A stretch of DNA of 64,000 nucleotides from Bryocella elongata (GTDB taxonomy: Bacteria > Acidobacteriota > Terriglobia > Terriglobales > Acidobacteriaceae). Position numbers and translations under genes: made by a program. Each line of letters starts with the position of its first letter. Position 1 is the first letter of the stretch. The notes under the pieces were generated by a model, which did no database searches, was not told where the DNA came from, and worked only from the letters and a program-made list of their open reading frames with translations. This document shows, piece after piece, positions 54,176 to 64,000 of the stretch. Where the stretch lies: NCBI RefSeq assembly GCF_900108185.1, contig NZ_FNVA01000002.1, positions 62,001-126,000 of the forward strand, in the 5' to 3' direction.

Positions 54176-54778
54176 CTAGATGCTGGGGACTGGATCCGCT
54201 TCTGTAGCGAGTGAGCCATCCTGGCTGGCAAGCATGCTGCCCGAAAGAACGATCAACTCTGCGCCGACCAGGCACAGGTAAAGATTGATGCTCCACGCTG
54301 CGAAGCCGTGGCCGAGCCAGGCGCTTCCGAGCAGAATCGCCGCTGCGACGAGGGAGATCGCTGCGGAAAGGTAGCAGCCGGAAGCCCGATGCTTGTCTGA
54401 GGGGCACGCTGCCGTCGCCAGTGCGGTCATGGCGGAAGCGAGCGCGGGCACTGCGGCGATACCTAGCAGCCAGCCCGTCGAAACGTGTGTCGCCAGCATG
54501 GTGACTAACGACGCCGCGACGACTCCGCCGAGGACTGCCTGGCCGCGAAGCACAACGCGCTGGTGGCGCGAGCCACCTGCCCGCCACGCCGTTGCGGCGA
54601 CGATCGAGGCATCAATCACGAGGAACGATGCCAGGGAGACGGTCGAGGTCGAGAGCTGCGTGCTGGAGCCCATCGCGGTGCTGGCGATCGACGGAAGAAA
54701 TAGTGTGCCGGTGCCGGCAAGCACGGCGGCGGTGCCGCGAAACAGTCCGGCTGCCCAGTAGCGGGTGGTCTGCGTCAT
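54176..54778 (-). CDS. HdeD/DUF308-like membrane protein (second copy)
   Basis: A 200-residue protein with six predicted membrane helices, the same size and layout as the protein encoded at 36889-37491 (first pair AAGLFRGTAAVLAGTGTLFLPS and TVSLASFLVIDASIVAATAW). Sequence identity is low, so the relation is by architecture. The ATG at 54778 opens the frame. Two GTGA-N6-TCAC sites lie upstream in the divergent region shared with a universal stress protein gene; on this strand GAAACT starts 23 bases from the nearer site, a weak -10 match. A stress-related membrane role is inference. Confidence 0.75.
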   Translation of the reverse strand: MTQTTRYWAAGLFRGTAAVLAGTGTLFLPSIASTAMGSSTQLSTSTVSLASFLVIDASIVAATAWRAGGSRHQRVVLRGQAVLGGVVAASLVTMLATHVSTGWLLGIAAVPALASAMTALATAACPSDKHRASGCYLSAAISLVAAAILLGSAWLGHGFAAWSINLYLCLVGAELIVLSGSMLASQDGSLATEADPVPSI

Positions 54779-54919
54779 AGCGAGGAATCTCCGGTTGCAG
54801 CGCCGCCACGGTGCGAAGCGTGTTTGGCGCAGGATGCGACGGTAATGGCCGTCGCTATGCCCTTACAGGAAGCATGGGCGAGTACCGGTCTAGTTTCATC
54901 GACAATGCGTCGATAGGGT

Positions 54920-54935
54920 CGTGATCTCGGTCACA
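54920..54935. promoter_or_regulatory. Crp/Fnr-type site, first of two before the second universal stress protein
   Basis: CGTGATCTCGGTCACA contains GTGA-N6-TCAC at 54921-54934. It lies in the 309-base divergent region between the HdeD-like gene and the universal stress protein gene and could control either. Confidence 0.6.
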
Positions 54936-54990
54936 CGGTCGCAGAGGTTCAGTCCCGGTTTGAACTGTGTGATTCTGCTCCAGCCCGAGG

Positions 54991-55006
54991 CGTGACCTCT
55001 ATCACC
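54991..55006. promoter_or_regulatory. Crp/Fnr-type site, second of two before the second universal stress protein
   Basis: CGTGACCTCTATCACC contains GTGA-N6-TCAC at 54992-55005, 71 bases (close to seven helical turns) from the first site, centre to centre. It is about 85 bases upstream of the universal stress protein start. I see no good -10 box at the spacing used in the hydrogenase promoters. Confidence 0.6.
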
Positions 55007-55087
55007 GTGCCGGGACGCGGGAAGCGTTGGAATGAAGTTGATTCGAGGGCGTTGCCGGTCGCACGGCTCCGCCCATGGAGAACAATC

Positions 55088-55966
55088 ATGCCCGTCATTG
55101 GAACTCGTCCAACGCTGAACGTGGAACACATCCTGATGGCAACCGACTTCTCTGACGCCTCGCGCGTGGCAGGGGCTTACGCAATGGCCCTGGGCCTGCG
55201 CTTCGGTTCAGCCATCGATGCGGTTCATATCTATGATCCCGCCCAGAACCGTACCTACGAGGATGGCAAGCTGGCGCCGCTCGACGGCACGCGCATCGAG
55301 ATGCGGCAGGAGCGACTACAGATCATCGAGCGCAAGATGCTGTCGCTCGGGCTGGATGCGCACGCGATTCATGCGGAAGGCCATCCCGCGGCGAAGAAAC
55401 TCCTCTCCCTGATCGAAGAGCGGCACGCCGACCTCATCGTGCTGGGGACGAGCTGCAGGACGGGCATCGATCGCCTCCTGCTCGGCTCGACCGCCGAGGC
55501 GGTACTGCGCGAGACCTGCCATCCTGTGCTCACGGTGGGCCCGCAGTGCGAGCCGCCGGCCTGCGGCCCGCTTGCCTTTCATCGCATTGTCTATGCGACC
55601 GACTTTTCGCCTCAGGCTGCGCGTGCAGCGGCGTTTGCACTCTCCTTTGCGGAGGACAGTGCGGCGGAGATCTACTACAGCTACGTTGCAGGCTCTGATG
55701 AAGAGCTGACGCTCGAGCAGGAGGCGAGCTTCCGCGCCGAGCTCAAGCGACTCGTTCCCGACTGTTCGGCGGAATGGTGCACACCGCACACGGTGGTCGC
55801 ACATGGCGAGCCCGTCGAGGCGATCCTCGAGCTCGCGGAGCGCGTTGGTGCCGACCTGATCGTGCTGGGCGCTCGCCGCTCGACCTTCGCGTTGCGTCAC
55901 CTCGAACGTGGCGTTACACCGCAGGTGCTTGCAGAAGCGAAATGCCCCGTGCTGACGGTCTGCTAG
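55088..55966 (+). CDS. Tandem-domain universal stress protein (second copy)
   Basis: A 292-residue protein with two USP domains. The first opens HILMATDFSDASRVAGAYAM and ends LIVLGTSCRTGIDRLLLGSTAEAVL with a typical nucleotide-binding loop; the second opens RIVYATDFSPQAARAAAFAL and ends ADLIVLGARRSTFALRHL. The ATG at 55088 has GGAG about seven bases upstream. It has little in common with the first universal stress protein (42351-43250) beyond the fold, but both lie next to GTGA-N6-TCAC sites. The CoA-transferase gene begins 44 bases downstream on the same strand. Confidence 0.9.
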   Translation: MPVIGTRPTLNVEHILMATDFSDASRVAGAYAMALGLRFGSAIDAVHIYDPAQNRTYEDGKLAPLDGTRIEMRQERLQIIERKMLSLGLDAHAIHAEGHPAAKKLLSLIEERHADLIVLGTSCRTGIDRLLLGSTAEAVLRETCHPVLTVGPQCEPPACGPLAFHRIVYATDFSPQAARAAAFALSFAEDSAAEIYYSYVAGSDEELTLEQEASFRAELKRLVPDCSAEWCTPHTVVAHGEPVEAILELAERVGADLIVLGARRSTFALRHLERGVTPQVLAEAKCPVLTVC

Positions 55967-56010
55967 CAACGTTGCTGTGCAGCGCGGCTGCGCACCCGAA
56001 GGAGAAATCG

Positions 56011-57330
56011 ATGAGCTGGGACCAGGAATACAGCGCGAAGCTGATGGATGCGGACGCCGCGGTGCGCGGGATTGAAAGTGGGAACAGGATCGTGGTCGGC
56101 CAGGCGATCTCCCAGCCGCCCGCGCTCATGCATGCGCTGGCGCGGCGTGCCGAGGCAGGCGAGATCGATCAGGTGCGCGTCTACTACTATCACTCCGAGC
56201 ACCACATGCGTGAGTCCATCCTGCGCTATGAGCTGATGGGCCGCATCCTGCCGCACTGCATGTTCTGGCAGGCTGGCGAGCGCGAGCTGGAGAAACGTGG
56301 TCTCGCTGACGGTGGCCGCAAGGTCGTGTTCTACGTGCCCAACTCCTTCAGCCAGGCCACACGCTTTCTCACCGATGAAGTCAACGTCGATACGCTGCTC
56401 ATCACCGTGTCGCCGATGGACAAGGACGGTTACTTCACCTTCGGCACCAACAATGACTACAGCTCCACCGTCGCCCGGCACGTCAAGCGTCTGCTGGTCG
56501 AGGTGAACCCAGCGATGCCGCGGGTCTTTGGACGCTCGCAGCTGCACGTCTCGGAGGTGCACGCGATCGTCGAGAACCACGTTCCGTTGCTTGAGCACAA
56601 GCCGCGCACGGTGGTCCCCGAGGAACTGGTCATCGCGAAGCACATCGCCGGCCTCGTACCGGATCACGCCTGCCTGCAGTTCGGTGTGGGTGGCCTTCCG
56701 AATGCCGTTTGTGATGCTCTGCGCGAGCGCAAACACCTGGGCGTGCACACCGAGGTCCTGACGCCGGGGATTGCGAAGCTTATCCGCAGTGGAGCGGTGA
56801 GCAATCGCTACAAGGCACTCAACACCGGCAAGAGCGTCTTCACCTTCGCTCTCGGCGACCGCGAGATGTACGACTTTCTGAACGAGAACATCGGGCTCGA
56901 AAGCCATCCTGTGGACTACGTGAACGATCCCGCAGTGATCGCGCAGAACGATAACGTCGTCAGCGTGAACTCGACCATCGAGATGGATCTGACCGGCGCC
57001 TGCAACTCCGAGCACGTCAACGGGCACCAGTTCACCGCCACGGGTGGCCAGCTTGACTTTGTGCGCGGGGCGTACGCCTCACGAGGAGGCAAGTCGATCC
57101 TCGCCTTTCAGTCTTCCTGCAAGAGTGGCACGATCAGCAAGATTGTGCCGCGGCTCTCCGGGCCGGTAACCACGCCACGAACCGACGTGCACTATGTCGT
57201 CACGGAGAACGGCTTCGCGAACCTCAAGGGAATGTCGTCGACAGAGCGCGCGATGGCGCTGATCGGCCTCGCCGCGCCACAGTTCCGCGCGGAGTTGACC
57301 CGCGAGGCCCACGAGCGGTTCCTGATCTAG
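56011..57330 (+). CDS. Acetyl-CoA hydrolase / CoA-transferase family protein
   Basis: A 439-residue enzyme of the acetyl-CoA hydrolase / 4-hydroxybutyrate CoA-transferase family. The N-terminal half has RIVVGQAISQPPALMHAL, and the C-terminal half has the CoA-binding region with QFGVGGLPNAVCDAL, the catalytic glutamate region VVSVNSTIEMDLTGACNSEH and VHYVVTENGFANLKGMS. Such enzymes move CoA between acyl groups and acetate and often work in fermentation or storage-compound use. The ATG at 56011 has AAGGAG upstream. Its place behind the stress protein suggests it is used under the same low-energy conditions (inference). Confidence 0.88.
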   Translation: MSWDQEYSAKLMDADAAVRGIESGNRIVVGQAISQPPALMHALARRAEAGEIDQVRVYYYHSEHHMRESILRYELMGRILPHCMFWQAGERELEKRGLADGGRKVVFYVPNSFSQATRFLTDEVNVDTLLITVSPMDKDGYFTFGTNNDYSSTVARHVKRLLVEVNPAMPRVFGRSQLHVSEVHAIVENHVPLLEHKPRTVVPEELVIAKHIAGLVPDHACLQFGVGGLPNAVCDALRERKHLGVHTEVLTPGIAKLIRSGAVSNRYKALNTGKSVFTFALGDREMYDFLNENIGLESHPVDYVNDPAVIAQNDNVVSVNSTIEMDLTGACNSEHVNGHQFTATGGQLDFVRGAYASRGGKSILAFQSSCKSGTISKIVPRLSGPVTTPRTDVHYVVTENGFANLKGMSSTERAMALIGLAAPQFRAELTREAHERFLI

Positions 57331-57417
57331 GCGCAATCCAGAGATAAGGCAGGTCCGGCGGGCGGAGAACGGCCACAAGGCCCCTCGTTTGTGAATGGCC
57401 CTTTACAATATCTGAAT

Positions 57418-58380
57418 ATGTCTTTGTCTGTGCGGTCCGTGGATCTTGTCGGGGTTGGTTTGAATGCCACGGATACGGTGATTGCTGTCGATCATTACCC
57501 GGAGCGCGGCTCCAAGATCGGCTACCGCGATGAGACCGTCATGCCCGGCGGGCAGGTGGCCTCCACGGTGGTAGCCTGCGCGCACTGGGGACTCTCCGCA
57601 CGCTACGTCGGCAAGCTTGGCGATGATGATGCGGCCCGTCTGCATGCGCGTGAGTTTGAGCGTGCGGGCGTTGAGGCGCAGATCGTCAACGTCGCCGGCG
57701 CCGCCAGCCACAAGTCTCTCATCCTCGTGGACCACGACGGTGAGCGCACGGTGCTGGGCCGGCGCGACCCCCGCCTGACCCTGCGGCCGGAAGAGATCCG
57801 GCGCGAATGGATCGTGAACGCGCGTGCGCTGCATGTGGACGGCTACGACACGGCTGCCGCCACGCTGGCTGCGACATGGGCGCGCGAAGCCGGCGTTCCC
57901 GTCATCTCGGATATCGATGAGCCCTATCCCGGCGTCGAGGCTCTGCTCGAGAAGATCGACTATCTCATCGTGAGCCGCGACTTTCCCTGCGCGCTGATGG
58001 GCGAAACCGACTACGCCAAGGCGCTGCTTGCAATGCATGAGCGCTTCGGCAACATCCTCTCTGCAACGACGCTGGGCCCCGGTGGGGTGCTGGCGTTCGA
58101 TGGCAAGCAGTTCCATTACAGCGCGGCGTTCAATGTGCCGGTGGTGGACACGACGGGCGCGGGCGACACCTTCCATGCGGGCTTTATCTTCGGTCTGCTG
58201 CAGGGCTGGAGCCTCGACCGTATCATGGAGTACTCGTGTGCCGCGGCTGCCCGCAACTGCATGTTTACCGGCGCGCGTGGAGGTCTGGGGACGGTTGCGG
58301 AGATTGAGGCCATCGTCGCGACAACCCCCCGCCACTCGGCCCCGGCGTATGTCACTCCGCTGCTCGCGATCCCCGCGTAG
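57418..58380 (+). CDS. PfkB-family carbohydrate kinase
   Basis: A 320-residue ribokinase-type sugar kinase. The N-terminal substrate motif is seen as MPGGQVASTVVACAHWG (GG pair) and the C-terminal ATP/anion-hole motif with the catalytic aspartate as VVDTTGAGDTFHAGFIFGLL. The substrate is not evident. The ATG at 57418 begins just before the conserved fold; a GTG at 57391 would add nine residues, and neither has a good ribosome binding site. The upstream gap of 87 bases shows no clear terminator. Confidence 0.88.
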   Translation: MSLSVRSVDLVGVGLNATDTVIAVDHYPERGSKIGYRDETVMPGGQVASTVVACAHWGLSARYVGKLGDDDAARLHAREFERAGVEAQIVNVAGAASHKSLILVDHDGERTVLGRRDPRLTLRPEEIRREWIVNARALHVDGYDTAAATLAATWAREAGVPVISDIDEPYPGVEALLEKIDYLIVSRDFPCALMGETDYAKALLAMHERFGNILSATTLGPGGVLAFDGKQFHYSAAFNVPVVDTTGAGDTFHAGFIFGLLQGWSLDRIMEYSCAAAARNCMFTGARGGLGTVAEIEAIVATTPRHSAPAYVTPLLAIPA

Positions 58381-58764
58381 TTCCAAGTCGCGCCCGGACC
58401 AGCGCGAAAGAGATTCAAATCCTCGGCGTCCAACGACAAGCCCTTGATACCACAGCGTGGTGAGCAACCACACTGCGGGCACTTCTGGGCGTCTTAGGCG
58501 AGCCTTTTCGTTAACGCTCGATGAATCTGGGCTCGCGTTGCACATGGGATTGCCTCCCCTTGTGGATGCATGTTGATGGAAACGCAACAATCTCTCGTCA
58601 TAGTGAGATCACTACCTGTTGGGTCACAACTGAATCACGTCCTGCGGCGAAAGCCCTTAGCTGCGTGGATGCAACGCCCGGCAGACGAAACCGATCCGCT
58701 GTGCTGGACCAATGACAGCGGACGTCATCACAGCATTCCCAATGACTTCGGAGGCACATTCGCC
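58381..58764. other. Intergenic region before the second TonB receptor
   Basis: These 384 bases hold no gene I can support. They contain a perfect 14-base palindrome TAGTGAGATCACTA at 58601-58614 and a CGTTAACG palindrome near 58510, both possible operator sites about 160 and 250 bases upstream of the receptor gene. A degenerate tRNA-like T-arm sequence (GAGGATTTGAATCTC, minus strand, about 58412-58426) is not part of a foldable tRNA. Confidence 0.45.
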
Positions 58765-61700
58765 ATGCAACAAAATTTACACAACGGGACGCGGCGCAGC
58801 CCGCAGCGGCTCGTAGCATTCCTGCTGACGTTCGCGGCATGCTTCGCGATCCTCGCCTTCACGCCGCTCGCGCGTGCGCAGTACGACAACGGCAGCCTGC
58901 TCGGCACCATCAAGGACCCCAGCGGGGCTCCCATCGCGAACGCTTCGGTGACGGTCACCGATGCTGCGACCGGTATCTCCACGCAGACGAAGACCAATGG
59001 CTCCGGTGACTACGAGGTGCCCACGCTGCACGTGGGTACGTACCGCATCAGCGCCACGGCGCAGGGCTTCTCCGAGGCGGTCGCGCAGAACATCGCCGTC
59101 TCGGTCGGCGGACGTCAGCGCATCGATCTCACGCTGAAGGTTGGTGGTGACACAACCACGGTCGAAGTCTCCGACGTTGCATTGCAGCTCGAGACCGAGA
59201 CCAGCGAACGCGGCCAGGTCATCACCGGTTACCAGAGCGAAGCCTTCCCTCTGGTAAGCCGCAACTACTCTGACCTCCTCGCGCTCATCCCGGGTTCGCG
59301 CCAGGCGCCGACCGCCGCGACCACAAGCTCCATCAACTCGCTCGTCCGCGCCGGTGCCTACAACATCAACGGCCAGCGATCGATGTTCAACAACTTCATC
59401 CTCGACGGTATCGACAACAACGCGTACGGCGAGTCGAACCAGGGCTTTGACAACCAGATCATCGCTGTTCCACCTGACTCCGTCGCCCAGTTCCAGGTCG
59501 TGACGAACAACGAGAGCGCTGAGTACGGTCGCAGCTCGGGTGCGACCATCAACGTGGCTTCGCAGAGCGGTACGAACAAGTTCCACGGCACCGTGTATGA
59601 GTTCATCCGCAACACGGATCTCAACGCTGCCGGATTCTTCAAGCCGACGCAGGTCGGTGGCACCGGCATCACCACGGCATTCAAGAAGCCCACGTTCAAC
59701 CGCAATCAGTTCGGCTTCAACCTCGGCGGCCCCATCATCCCCAACAAGCTCTTCTTCTTCGTCGACTACGAAGGCTTCCGCCAGGTGCTCAAGCCGCTCA
59801 GCGTGCTCACGCTGCCTACACAGGACGAGCTCAAGGGCATCCTTGCGGTACCCGTGAAGAACGCGACTACCGGTGTTGCTTATGCCGCCGGGACAGCGAT
59901 CCCGACGTCGGCGATCAATCCGCTTTCGGCCCAGATCCTTGGCTACTATTCGAGCATCGTCAACGCTCTGCCCACGGTGGGTCTTATCACCGAGGGAACC
60001 TCCGGGCCCACCGGTCTTGCCTCCAACGACTACGCAGTCCAGGTGCCGTTTACCGACAATGCCGACAAAGGCGATCTCCGCCTCGACTACCAGGTGAACC
60101 CCAAGCTCAGCACCTTCCTGCGCATCAGCGATCGCAAGGAGAACGGCGTCAACTATCCTGCCATCCCGCTGCCGCTTGACGGCCAGACCAACGGCAAGAT
60201 CCGCATCCTCGATCAGCAGATTGCTCTCGGCGCCATCAAGCAGATTGGCGACAACAAGGTGCTCGATGCCCGCATCGGCCTGAACCGCACCAAGGCTGGC
60301 AAGTACACGCTCTCCATCGGCGACAACGTGTTCTCCATCCCCGGCCTGCCGAGCAACCCGGTGGTGGCTGGCGGCCTGCCCTCCGTCGGGATCACCGGCT
60401 TCACCGCCTTCGGTCGCCAGAGCACGAATCCGCAGTGGCAGAACCCCGCCTTCCTCGACCCCAAGGTGAACTTCTCCTGGGTCAAGGGCAAGCACTCCAT
60501 GAAGTTCGGTTATGAGTTCGAGCATCTCTGGATGGCGGTGAACGACAACAACCCGCTCTATGGTTCCTACACCTACGGTGGCGGCTATAGCGTCTGCACG
60601 GCAACCTACTCTCCCACGACGTGCGGCAATGACATCAACGGCGTCGCAAACAAGGGTGTTACGGTCTCCGACGACTACTGGGCCGACTTCCTCTTTGGCA
60701 CGACCAGCTCCTACTCGCTGGCCAACTACTACGTCGCACACCTCACGCAGACGATCCAAAGCGTCTACGCGCAGGATGACTGGAAGGCACTGCCGAACCT
60801 GACCATCAATCTCGGCCTGCGCTGGGAGTATGGCTCGCCCTATGGCGATCTGCACAATGCCGTCTCGAACTTCGATCCCGTCTCGCAGACCGTCCTGACG
60901 ACCACGCCCGGCGCGGTCTCCGGCAGTGGCATCACTCCGATCTCCGCCGGTGGCGTCTATGGCCGCACGCTGGTGAACCCCGACCTCAACGACTTTGCTC
61001 CGCGCATAGGCTTCTCGTACGCGGTGGATCCCAAGACGGACATCCGCGGCGGCTTCGGAATCAGCTACGTGCATTACACGCGCGCCGGTTCGGGCGACAT
61101 TCTGAACATCAACGCTCCGCAGGCGCAGTTTGCCGCAGTTACGCAGATTGCTCCCACCACGAGCAACAAGTGCTCCACACCGCTTCCGGCGCAGATTATC
61201 GCCGTGGGAACGACGACACCCTCCTGCTACGCCACAGCCGACCAGGGCTATCCCAGCGGCCTCGTGACCAGCTTCAACTCCGCGACGGACAACATCACGT
61301 GGGTCCCGAAGAACACCCGCGACAGCTACGTGGAGAGCTACTTCCTCAGCGTACAGCGCACGCTGATCAAGAACTCTGTGCTGGATATCGCCTACGTAGG
61401 AAATCACGGCCTGAAGCTGCAGGGCTTCCTCAACGGCAACCAGAAGAACCCGTCCAACGGCTTCGCGCGTCCCTTCGGCAACTGGCCTTCGGACATCACC
61501 GAGGCGCTGAACGAGTTCTACTCCAACTACAACTCGCTGCAGGTTAAGTATGAGCAGCGCTTCGCCGGCGGTCTCACGCTGCTGAACTCCTTCAACTGGC
61601 AGCACTCGCTTGATAACGCCAGCGCTTCGCTCGAAGGCAACACGCCTTCGCCGCAGGATGGCAACAATATTCGCGCGGACTACTCCCAGTCGGACTACAA

Positions 61701-62388
61701 CCTGCCCGTTTCCAACATCACCAGCCTCGTCTACGAACTTCCCTTTGGCCGCGGCAAGACGTTCGCTACGAATACCAGCGGCGCGATGGATGCATTGATC
61801 GGTGGCTGGCAGCTCAGCCTGATCAACACCGCCCAGGGCGGAACGCCGTTCAACCTCACCTTCACACCCAACTCCGCGCAACAGGTCTCGCAGCAGATCT
61901 CCGCAACCTACCGCGGGGCGAACGAGTATCGTCCCGACCGTGTTGCCGGAGTCGCCGTAACGCAGGGTCGCAGCAGCATCTCGTCTGGCACGGGCTATGT
62001 GAACTACGTCAACTACAACGCCTTCCGTCTGCAGCCCATCAAGGACGTGAACGGCGCTGTACTGAGCCCCTTCGGAACGGCCAGCCGCAATCCAGGTCGC
62101 ACGCCCGCCCTCTACCAGAGCGACTTCGCCGTCAACAAGAAGTTCGTTACGCCGGTACCGGGGCTCAAGGTGGAGTTCCGCACGGAGTTCTATAACCTCT
62201 TCAACCACACCAACCTGTATCTGCCCAGCACCATCGGCGGAACCCAGGGAACGACGTCGGCCGCAGTCGGCACTGGCGGCAGTGTGCCGGTCGGCGCCAT
62301 CACGGGCGGCGTGCCCACCAGTGGCGGGCAGATCACCAGCACCTTCACTCCGCGCGTCATCCAGTTCGGCCTGAAGATCCTCTACTAA
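58765..62388 (+). CDS. Oar-like TonB-dependent receptor with carboxypeptidase-regulatory domain (second copy)
   Basis: A 1207-residue outer-membrane protein. The signal peptide (residues about 1-43) ends LARAQYD. A carboxypeptidase-regulatory-like domain follows ([22 protein letters not shown], about 47-130 when trimmed to its ends), then a plug ([18 protein letters not shown], and [19 protein letters not shown]) and a large barrel ending [11 protein letters not shown]. The ATG at 58765 is chosen because the signal peptide begins there; upstream codons are not protein-like. It stands alone: a terminator follows, and no SusD-like or enzyme gene accompanies it. The substrate is unknown; long glycans or peptides are usual guesses for this group. 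Confidence 0.9.
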   Translation: MQQNLHNGTRRSPQRLVAFLLTFAACFAILAFTPLARAQYDNGSLLGTIKDPSGAPIANASVTVTDAATGISTQTKTNGSGDYEVPTLHVGTYRISATAQGFSEAVAQNIAVSVGGRQRIDLTLKVGGDTTTVEVSDVALQLETETSERGQVITGYQSEAFPLVSRNYSDLLALIPGSRQAPTAATTSSINSLVRAGAYNINGQRSMFNNFILDGIDNNAYGESNQGFDNQIIAVPPDSVAQFQVVTNNESAEYGRSSGATINVASQSGTNKFHGTVYEFIRNTDLNAAGFFKPTQVGGTGITTAFKKPTFNRNQFGFNLGGPIIPNKLFFFVDYEGFRQVLKPLSVLTLPTQDELKGILAVPVKNATTGVAYAAGTAIPTSAINPLSAQILGYYSSIVNALPTVGLITEGTSGPTGLASNDYAVQVPFTDNADKGDLRLDYQVNPKLSTFLRISDRKENGVNYPAIPLPLDGQTNGKIRILDQQIALGAIKQIGDNKVLDARIGLNRTKAGKYTLSIGDNVFSIPGLPSNPVVAGGLPSVGITGFTAFGRQSTNPQWQNPAFLDPKVNFSWVKGKHSMKFGYEFEHLWMAVNDNNPLYGSYTYGGGYSVCTATYSPTTCGNDINGVANKGVTVSDDYWADFLFGTTSSYSLANYYVAHLTQTIQSVYAQDDWKALPNLTINLGLRWEYGSPYGDLHNAVSNFDPVSQTVLTTTPGAVSGSGITPISAGGVYGRTLVNPDLNDFAPRIGFSYAVDPKTDIRGGFGISYVHYTRAGSGDILNINAPQAQFAAVTQIAPTTSNKCSTPLPAQIIAVGTTTPSCYATADQGYPSGLVTSFNSATDNITWVPKNTRDSYVESYFLSVQRTLIKNSVLDIAYVGNHGLKLQGFLNGNQKNPSNGFARPFGNWPSDITEALNEFYSNYNSLQVKYEQRFAGGLTLLNSFNWQHSLDNASASLEGNTPSPQDGNNIRADYSQSDYNLPVSNITSLVYELPFGRGKTFATNTSGAMDALIGGWQLSLINTAQGGTPFNLTFTPNSAQQVSQQISATYRGANEYRPDRVAGVAVTQGRSSISSGTGYVNYVNYNAFRLQPIKDVNGAVLSPFGTASRNPGRTPALYQSDFAVNKKFVTPVPGLKVEFRTEFYNLFNHTNLYLPSTIGGTQGTTSAAVGTGGSVPVGAITGGVPTSGGQITSTFTPRVIQFGLKILY

Positions 62389-62400
62389 CACCCTCAACCG

Positions 62401-62438
62401 CGCGGCCCGGGCTTGCCAACAGCCCGGGCCGCGTTTTT
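62401..62438 (+). terminator. Rho-independent terminator of the second TonB receptor gene
   Basis: A perfect 13-base-pair GC-rich stem (CGCGGCCCGGGCT / AGCCCGGGCCGCG) with a 7-base loop is followed by T5, 12 bases after the stop. Confidence 0.92.
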
Positions 62439-62531
62439 CTTTCCCTGCAGTTGGCCGTCTGCATGCGAACGAGGTACGCTCTTGCAGCGCGCGCAAGCAG
62501 CAGTTTGCGCGTCGGGAACAGGACAGCAACG

Positions 62532-64000
62532 ATGGCAGACAAGCAATACATCCTCGCACTCGACCAGGGAACGACCAGTTCTCGAGCCATGGTGATCGAC
62601 GCAGCGGGCAACGTAGTCGCCCTGGCGCAACGCCCCTTCGAGCAGCACTTTCCCCAGCCCGGCTGGGTAGAGCACTGCCCAATGGATATCTGGTCGTCGC
62701 AGAGTGGCGTATTGACGGAGGCCCTCGCCGCGGCTGATCTCGAAGCCCACCACATTGCCGCCATCGGCATCACGAATCAGCGCGAAACCACGGTGCTCTG
62801 GGATCGCGAAACCGGCGAGCCGGTCTGCAACGCGATCGTCTGGCAAGACCGCCGCACCGCTTCATGGTGCGATGCGCTGCGCGAGCGTGGCCTCGCACCC
62901 AAGATCCAGGAGAAGACTGGCCTGCTGCCCGATGCATACTTCTCGGCCAGCAAGCTGGTGTGGATGCTCGACCATGTGGAAGGCGCGCGCGCCCGGGCTG
63001 AGGCTGGCAAGCTCGCCTTCGGTACCGTCGACAGCTGGCTGGTGTGGAAACTGACGCAGGGCGAGACGCACATCACGGATGTCACGAACGCCTCGCGCAC
63101 CATGCTCTTCAACATCCATACGCTGGAATGGGATACCGAGCTGCTGGAGCTCTTCAACGTGCCCGCCTCGCTGCTCCCGAAGGTCGTCTCTTCGAGCGGA
63201 GAATGCGGCCGTACTCGTGGGCTGCTCGATGGCATCGCCATCGCAGGCATCGCGGGCGATCAGCAGGCTGCGCTCTTCGGGCAGATGTGCACCAGGGCCG
63301 GCATGGCGAAGTGCACCTATGGCACCGGCGCCTTCATGCTGATGAACACCGGCGAGAAGCCTGTGACCTCGAAGAGCCGCCTGCTCACGACCATCGCCTG
63401 GCAGATTGACGGACGCACCGAATATGCCCTTGAGGGCAGCATGTTGATGGCGGGCGCGGTCGTGCAGTGGCTTCGAGACGAGCTTCACCTGATCCGGAAG
63501 TCGTCAGAGATCGAAGAGCTCGCGGCGTCGGTGCCTACGTCTGACGGCGTGGTGATTGTGCCTGCCTTTGCCGGTCTCGGCGCGCCGCATTGGGATCAGT
63601 ACGCTCGCGGCACCATCGTCGGTCTCACGCGGGGTACGGGCAGAGCGCACATCGCGCGCGCTGCGCTGGAAGGAATCGTGCTGCAGGCCGCAGATGTACT
63701 GGAAGCGATGGAAGCCGACGCAGGTATGCCACTGATGCAGCTTCGCGTGGATGGCGGCGCCGCTGCGAACAATCTGTTGATGCAGATCCAATCCGATGTC
63801 CTTGGCATCGAAGTGGTACGGCCGAAGAATGCGGAAGCCACGGCGCTGGGCGCAGCCTATCTTGCAGGACTCGCCGTGGGATACTGGGCGAACACCGAGG
63901 CCATCGCGGAGCAATGGCAGGTGGATCGCATCTTCAAGCCGGAGATCGATGCGGAGCAACGCAAGCGTGTGCGGGCCACGTGGCATCGCGCACTGGATCG
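62532..64000 (+). CDS. glpK: Glycerol kinase, 3' end cut by the window
   Basis: 489 residues are visible of a FGGY-family kinase that phosphorylates glycerol to glycerol 3-phosphate; E. coli GlpK is about 500 long, so only a few residues are missing. The N-terminal ATP motif is [18 protein letters not shown], the substrate region includes [16 protein letters not shown] and [10 protein letters not shown], and the C-terminal FGGY signature region includes [14 protein letters not shown]. The ATG at 62532 begins 94 bases after the strong terminator, so it has its own promoter. No glpF or glpD gene is seen before it. Confidence 0.95.
   Translation, partial: MADKQYILALDQGTTSSRAMVIDAAGNVVALAQRPFEQHFPQPGWVEHCPMDIWSSQSGVLTEALAAADLEAHHIAAIGITNQRETTVLWDRETGEPVCNAIVWQDRRTASWCDALRERGLAPKIQEKTGLLPDAYFSASKLVWMLDHVEGARARAEAGKLAFGTVDSWLVWKLTQGETHITDVTNASRTMLFNIHTLEWDTELLELFNVPASLLPKVVSSSGECGRTRGLLDGIAIAGIAGDQQAALFGQMCTRAGMAKCTYGTGAFMLMNTGEKPVTSKSRLLTTIAWQIDGRTEYALEGSMLMAGAVVQWLRDELHLIRKSSEIEELAASVPTSDGVVIVPAFAGLGAPHWDQYARGTIVGLTRGTGRAHIARAALEGIVLQAADVLEAMEADAGMPLMQLRVDGGAAANNLLMQIQSDVLGIEVVRPKNAEATALGAAYLAGLAVGYWANTEAIAEQWQVDRIFKPEIDAEQRKRVRATWHRALD

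Noticed and set aside
58395..58470. A tRNA-like T-arm sequence on the minus strand
   Set aside because: Only a GATTTGAATC-like loop is present; its stem has mismatches, and no acceptor stem, anticodon arm or D-arm can be formed around it.
58777..62682. A 1301-codon open frame on the minus strand opposite the second TonB receptor
   Set aside because: It is an antisense shadow caused by high GC and codon bias. Its translation is rich in R, E, V and D without any domain, it has no ribosome binding site, and the plus strand encodes a complete receptor with a signal peptide and closing aromatic strand.

Overview
The window is a 64 kb, high-GC chromosomal segment that reads like a soil Acidobacteriota, most likely class Terriglobia / family Acidobacteriaceae. 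The reasons are the two very large Oar-like TonB-dependent receptors with an N-terminal carboxypeptidase-regulatory domain, the dense non-phage gene order, and the mix of sugar-acid catabolism, complex I, [NiFe]-hydrogenase and porin-cytochrome genes. This assignment is an inference from gene content; no rRNA gene is present. I saw no tRNA, rRNA, CRISPR array, insertion sequence or phage gene.

Layout. 1-3305: a partial exported beta-helix protein diverging from a LacI-type repressor, and an MFS transporter. 3551-6158: a translationally coupled Rieske oxygenase / NCS2 permease pair. 6360-18829: a 12-gene complex I operon in the order A-B-C-D-I-H-J-K-L-M-M-N. It lacks nuoE, F and G and carries two nuoM genes. 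18988-22590: a small hypothetical gene, then an L-fuconate catabolic group (fuconate dehydratase, divergent SDR dehydrogenase, LysR regulator). 23077-31599: a TonB receptor followed by three exported enzymes (TolB-propeller amidohydrolase, Tat-exported flavin amine oxidase, exported RidA-type imine deaminase), closed by a strong terminator. 31872-37491: a membrane GGDEF-EAL protein behind a structured leader, a GlcD-type oxidase, a zinc alcohol dehydrogenase and an HdeD-like membrane protein.

37649-57330 is the most interesting part. It holds a PAS histidine kinase, a receiver-only protein, a sigma-54 response regulator and a Crp/Fnr-type regulator with an N-terminal cysteine cluster. These are followed by a Tat-exported membrane-bound [NiFe]-hydrogenase (cytochrome b, small subunit, large subunit, maturation protease), a decaheme MtrA/DmsE-type cytochrome, an MtrB-like outer-membrane barrel, a small cytochrome c, a NapC-like membrane multiheme cytochrome, an HdeD-like membrane protein, two tandem-domain universal stress proteins and a CoA-transferase. 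I find six GTGA-N6-TCAC palindromes, all in intergenic DNA of this block. Four promoters have a -10-like hexamer exactly 23 bases from such a site, including both directions of the hydrogenase intergenic region. The Crp/Fnr-type regulator has a recognition helix of the RETVxR kind that suits this site, and its own gene has a near-perfect sigma-54 promoter with a long palindrome upstream. The picture is a two-step cascade (kinase, sigma-54 activator, Crp/Fnr-type regulator) that switches on a hydrogen-to-outer-membrane electron route together with stress proteins. The wiring is inferred from sequence only.

57418-64000: a PfkB-family kinase, a second large TonB receptor with a strong terminator, and a glycerol kinase cut by the window end.
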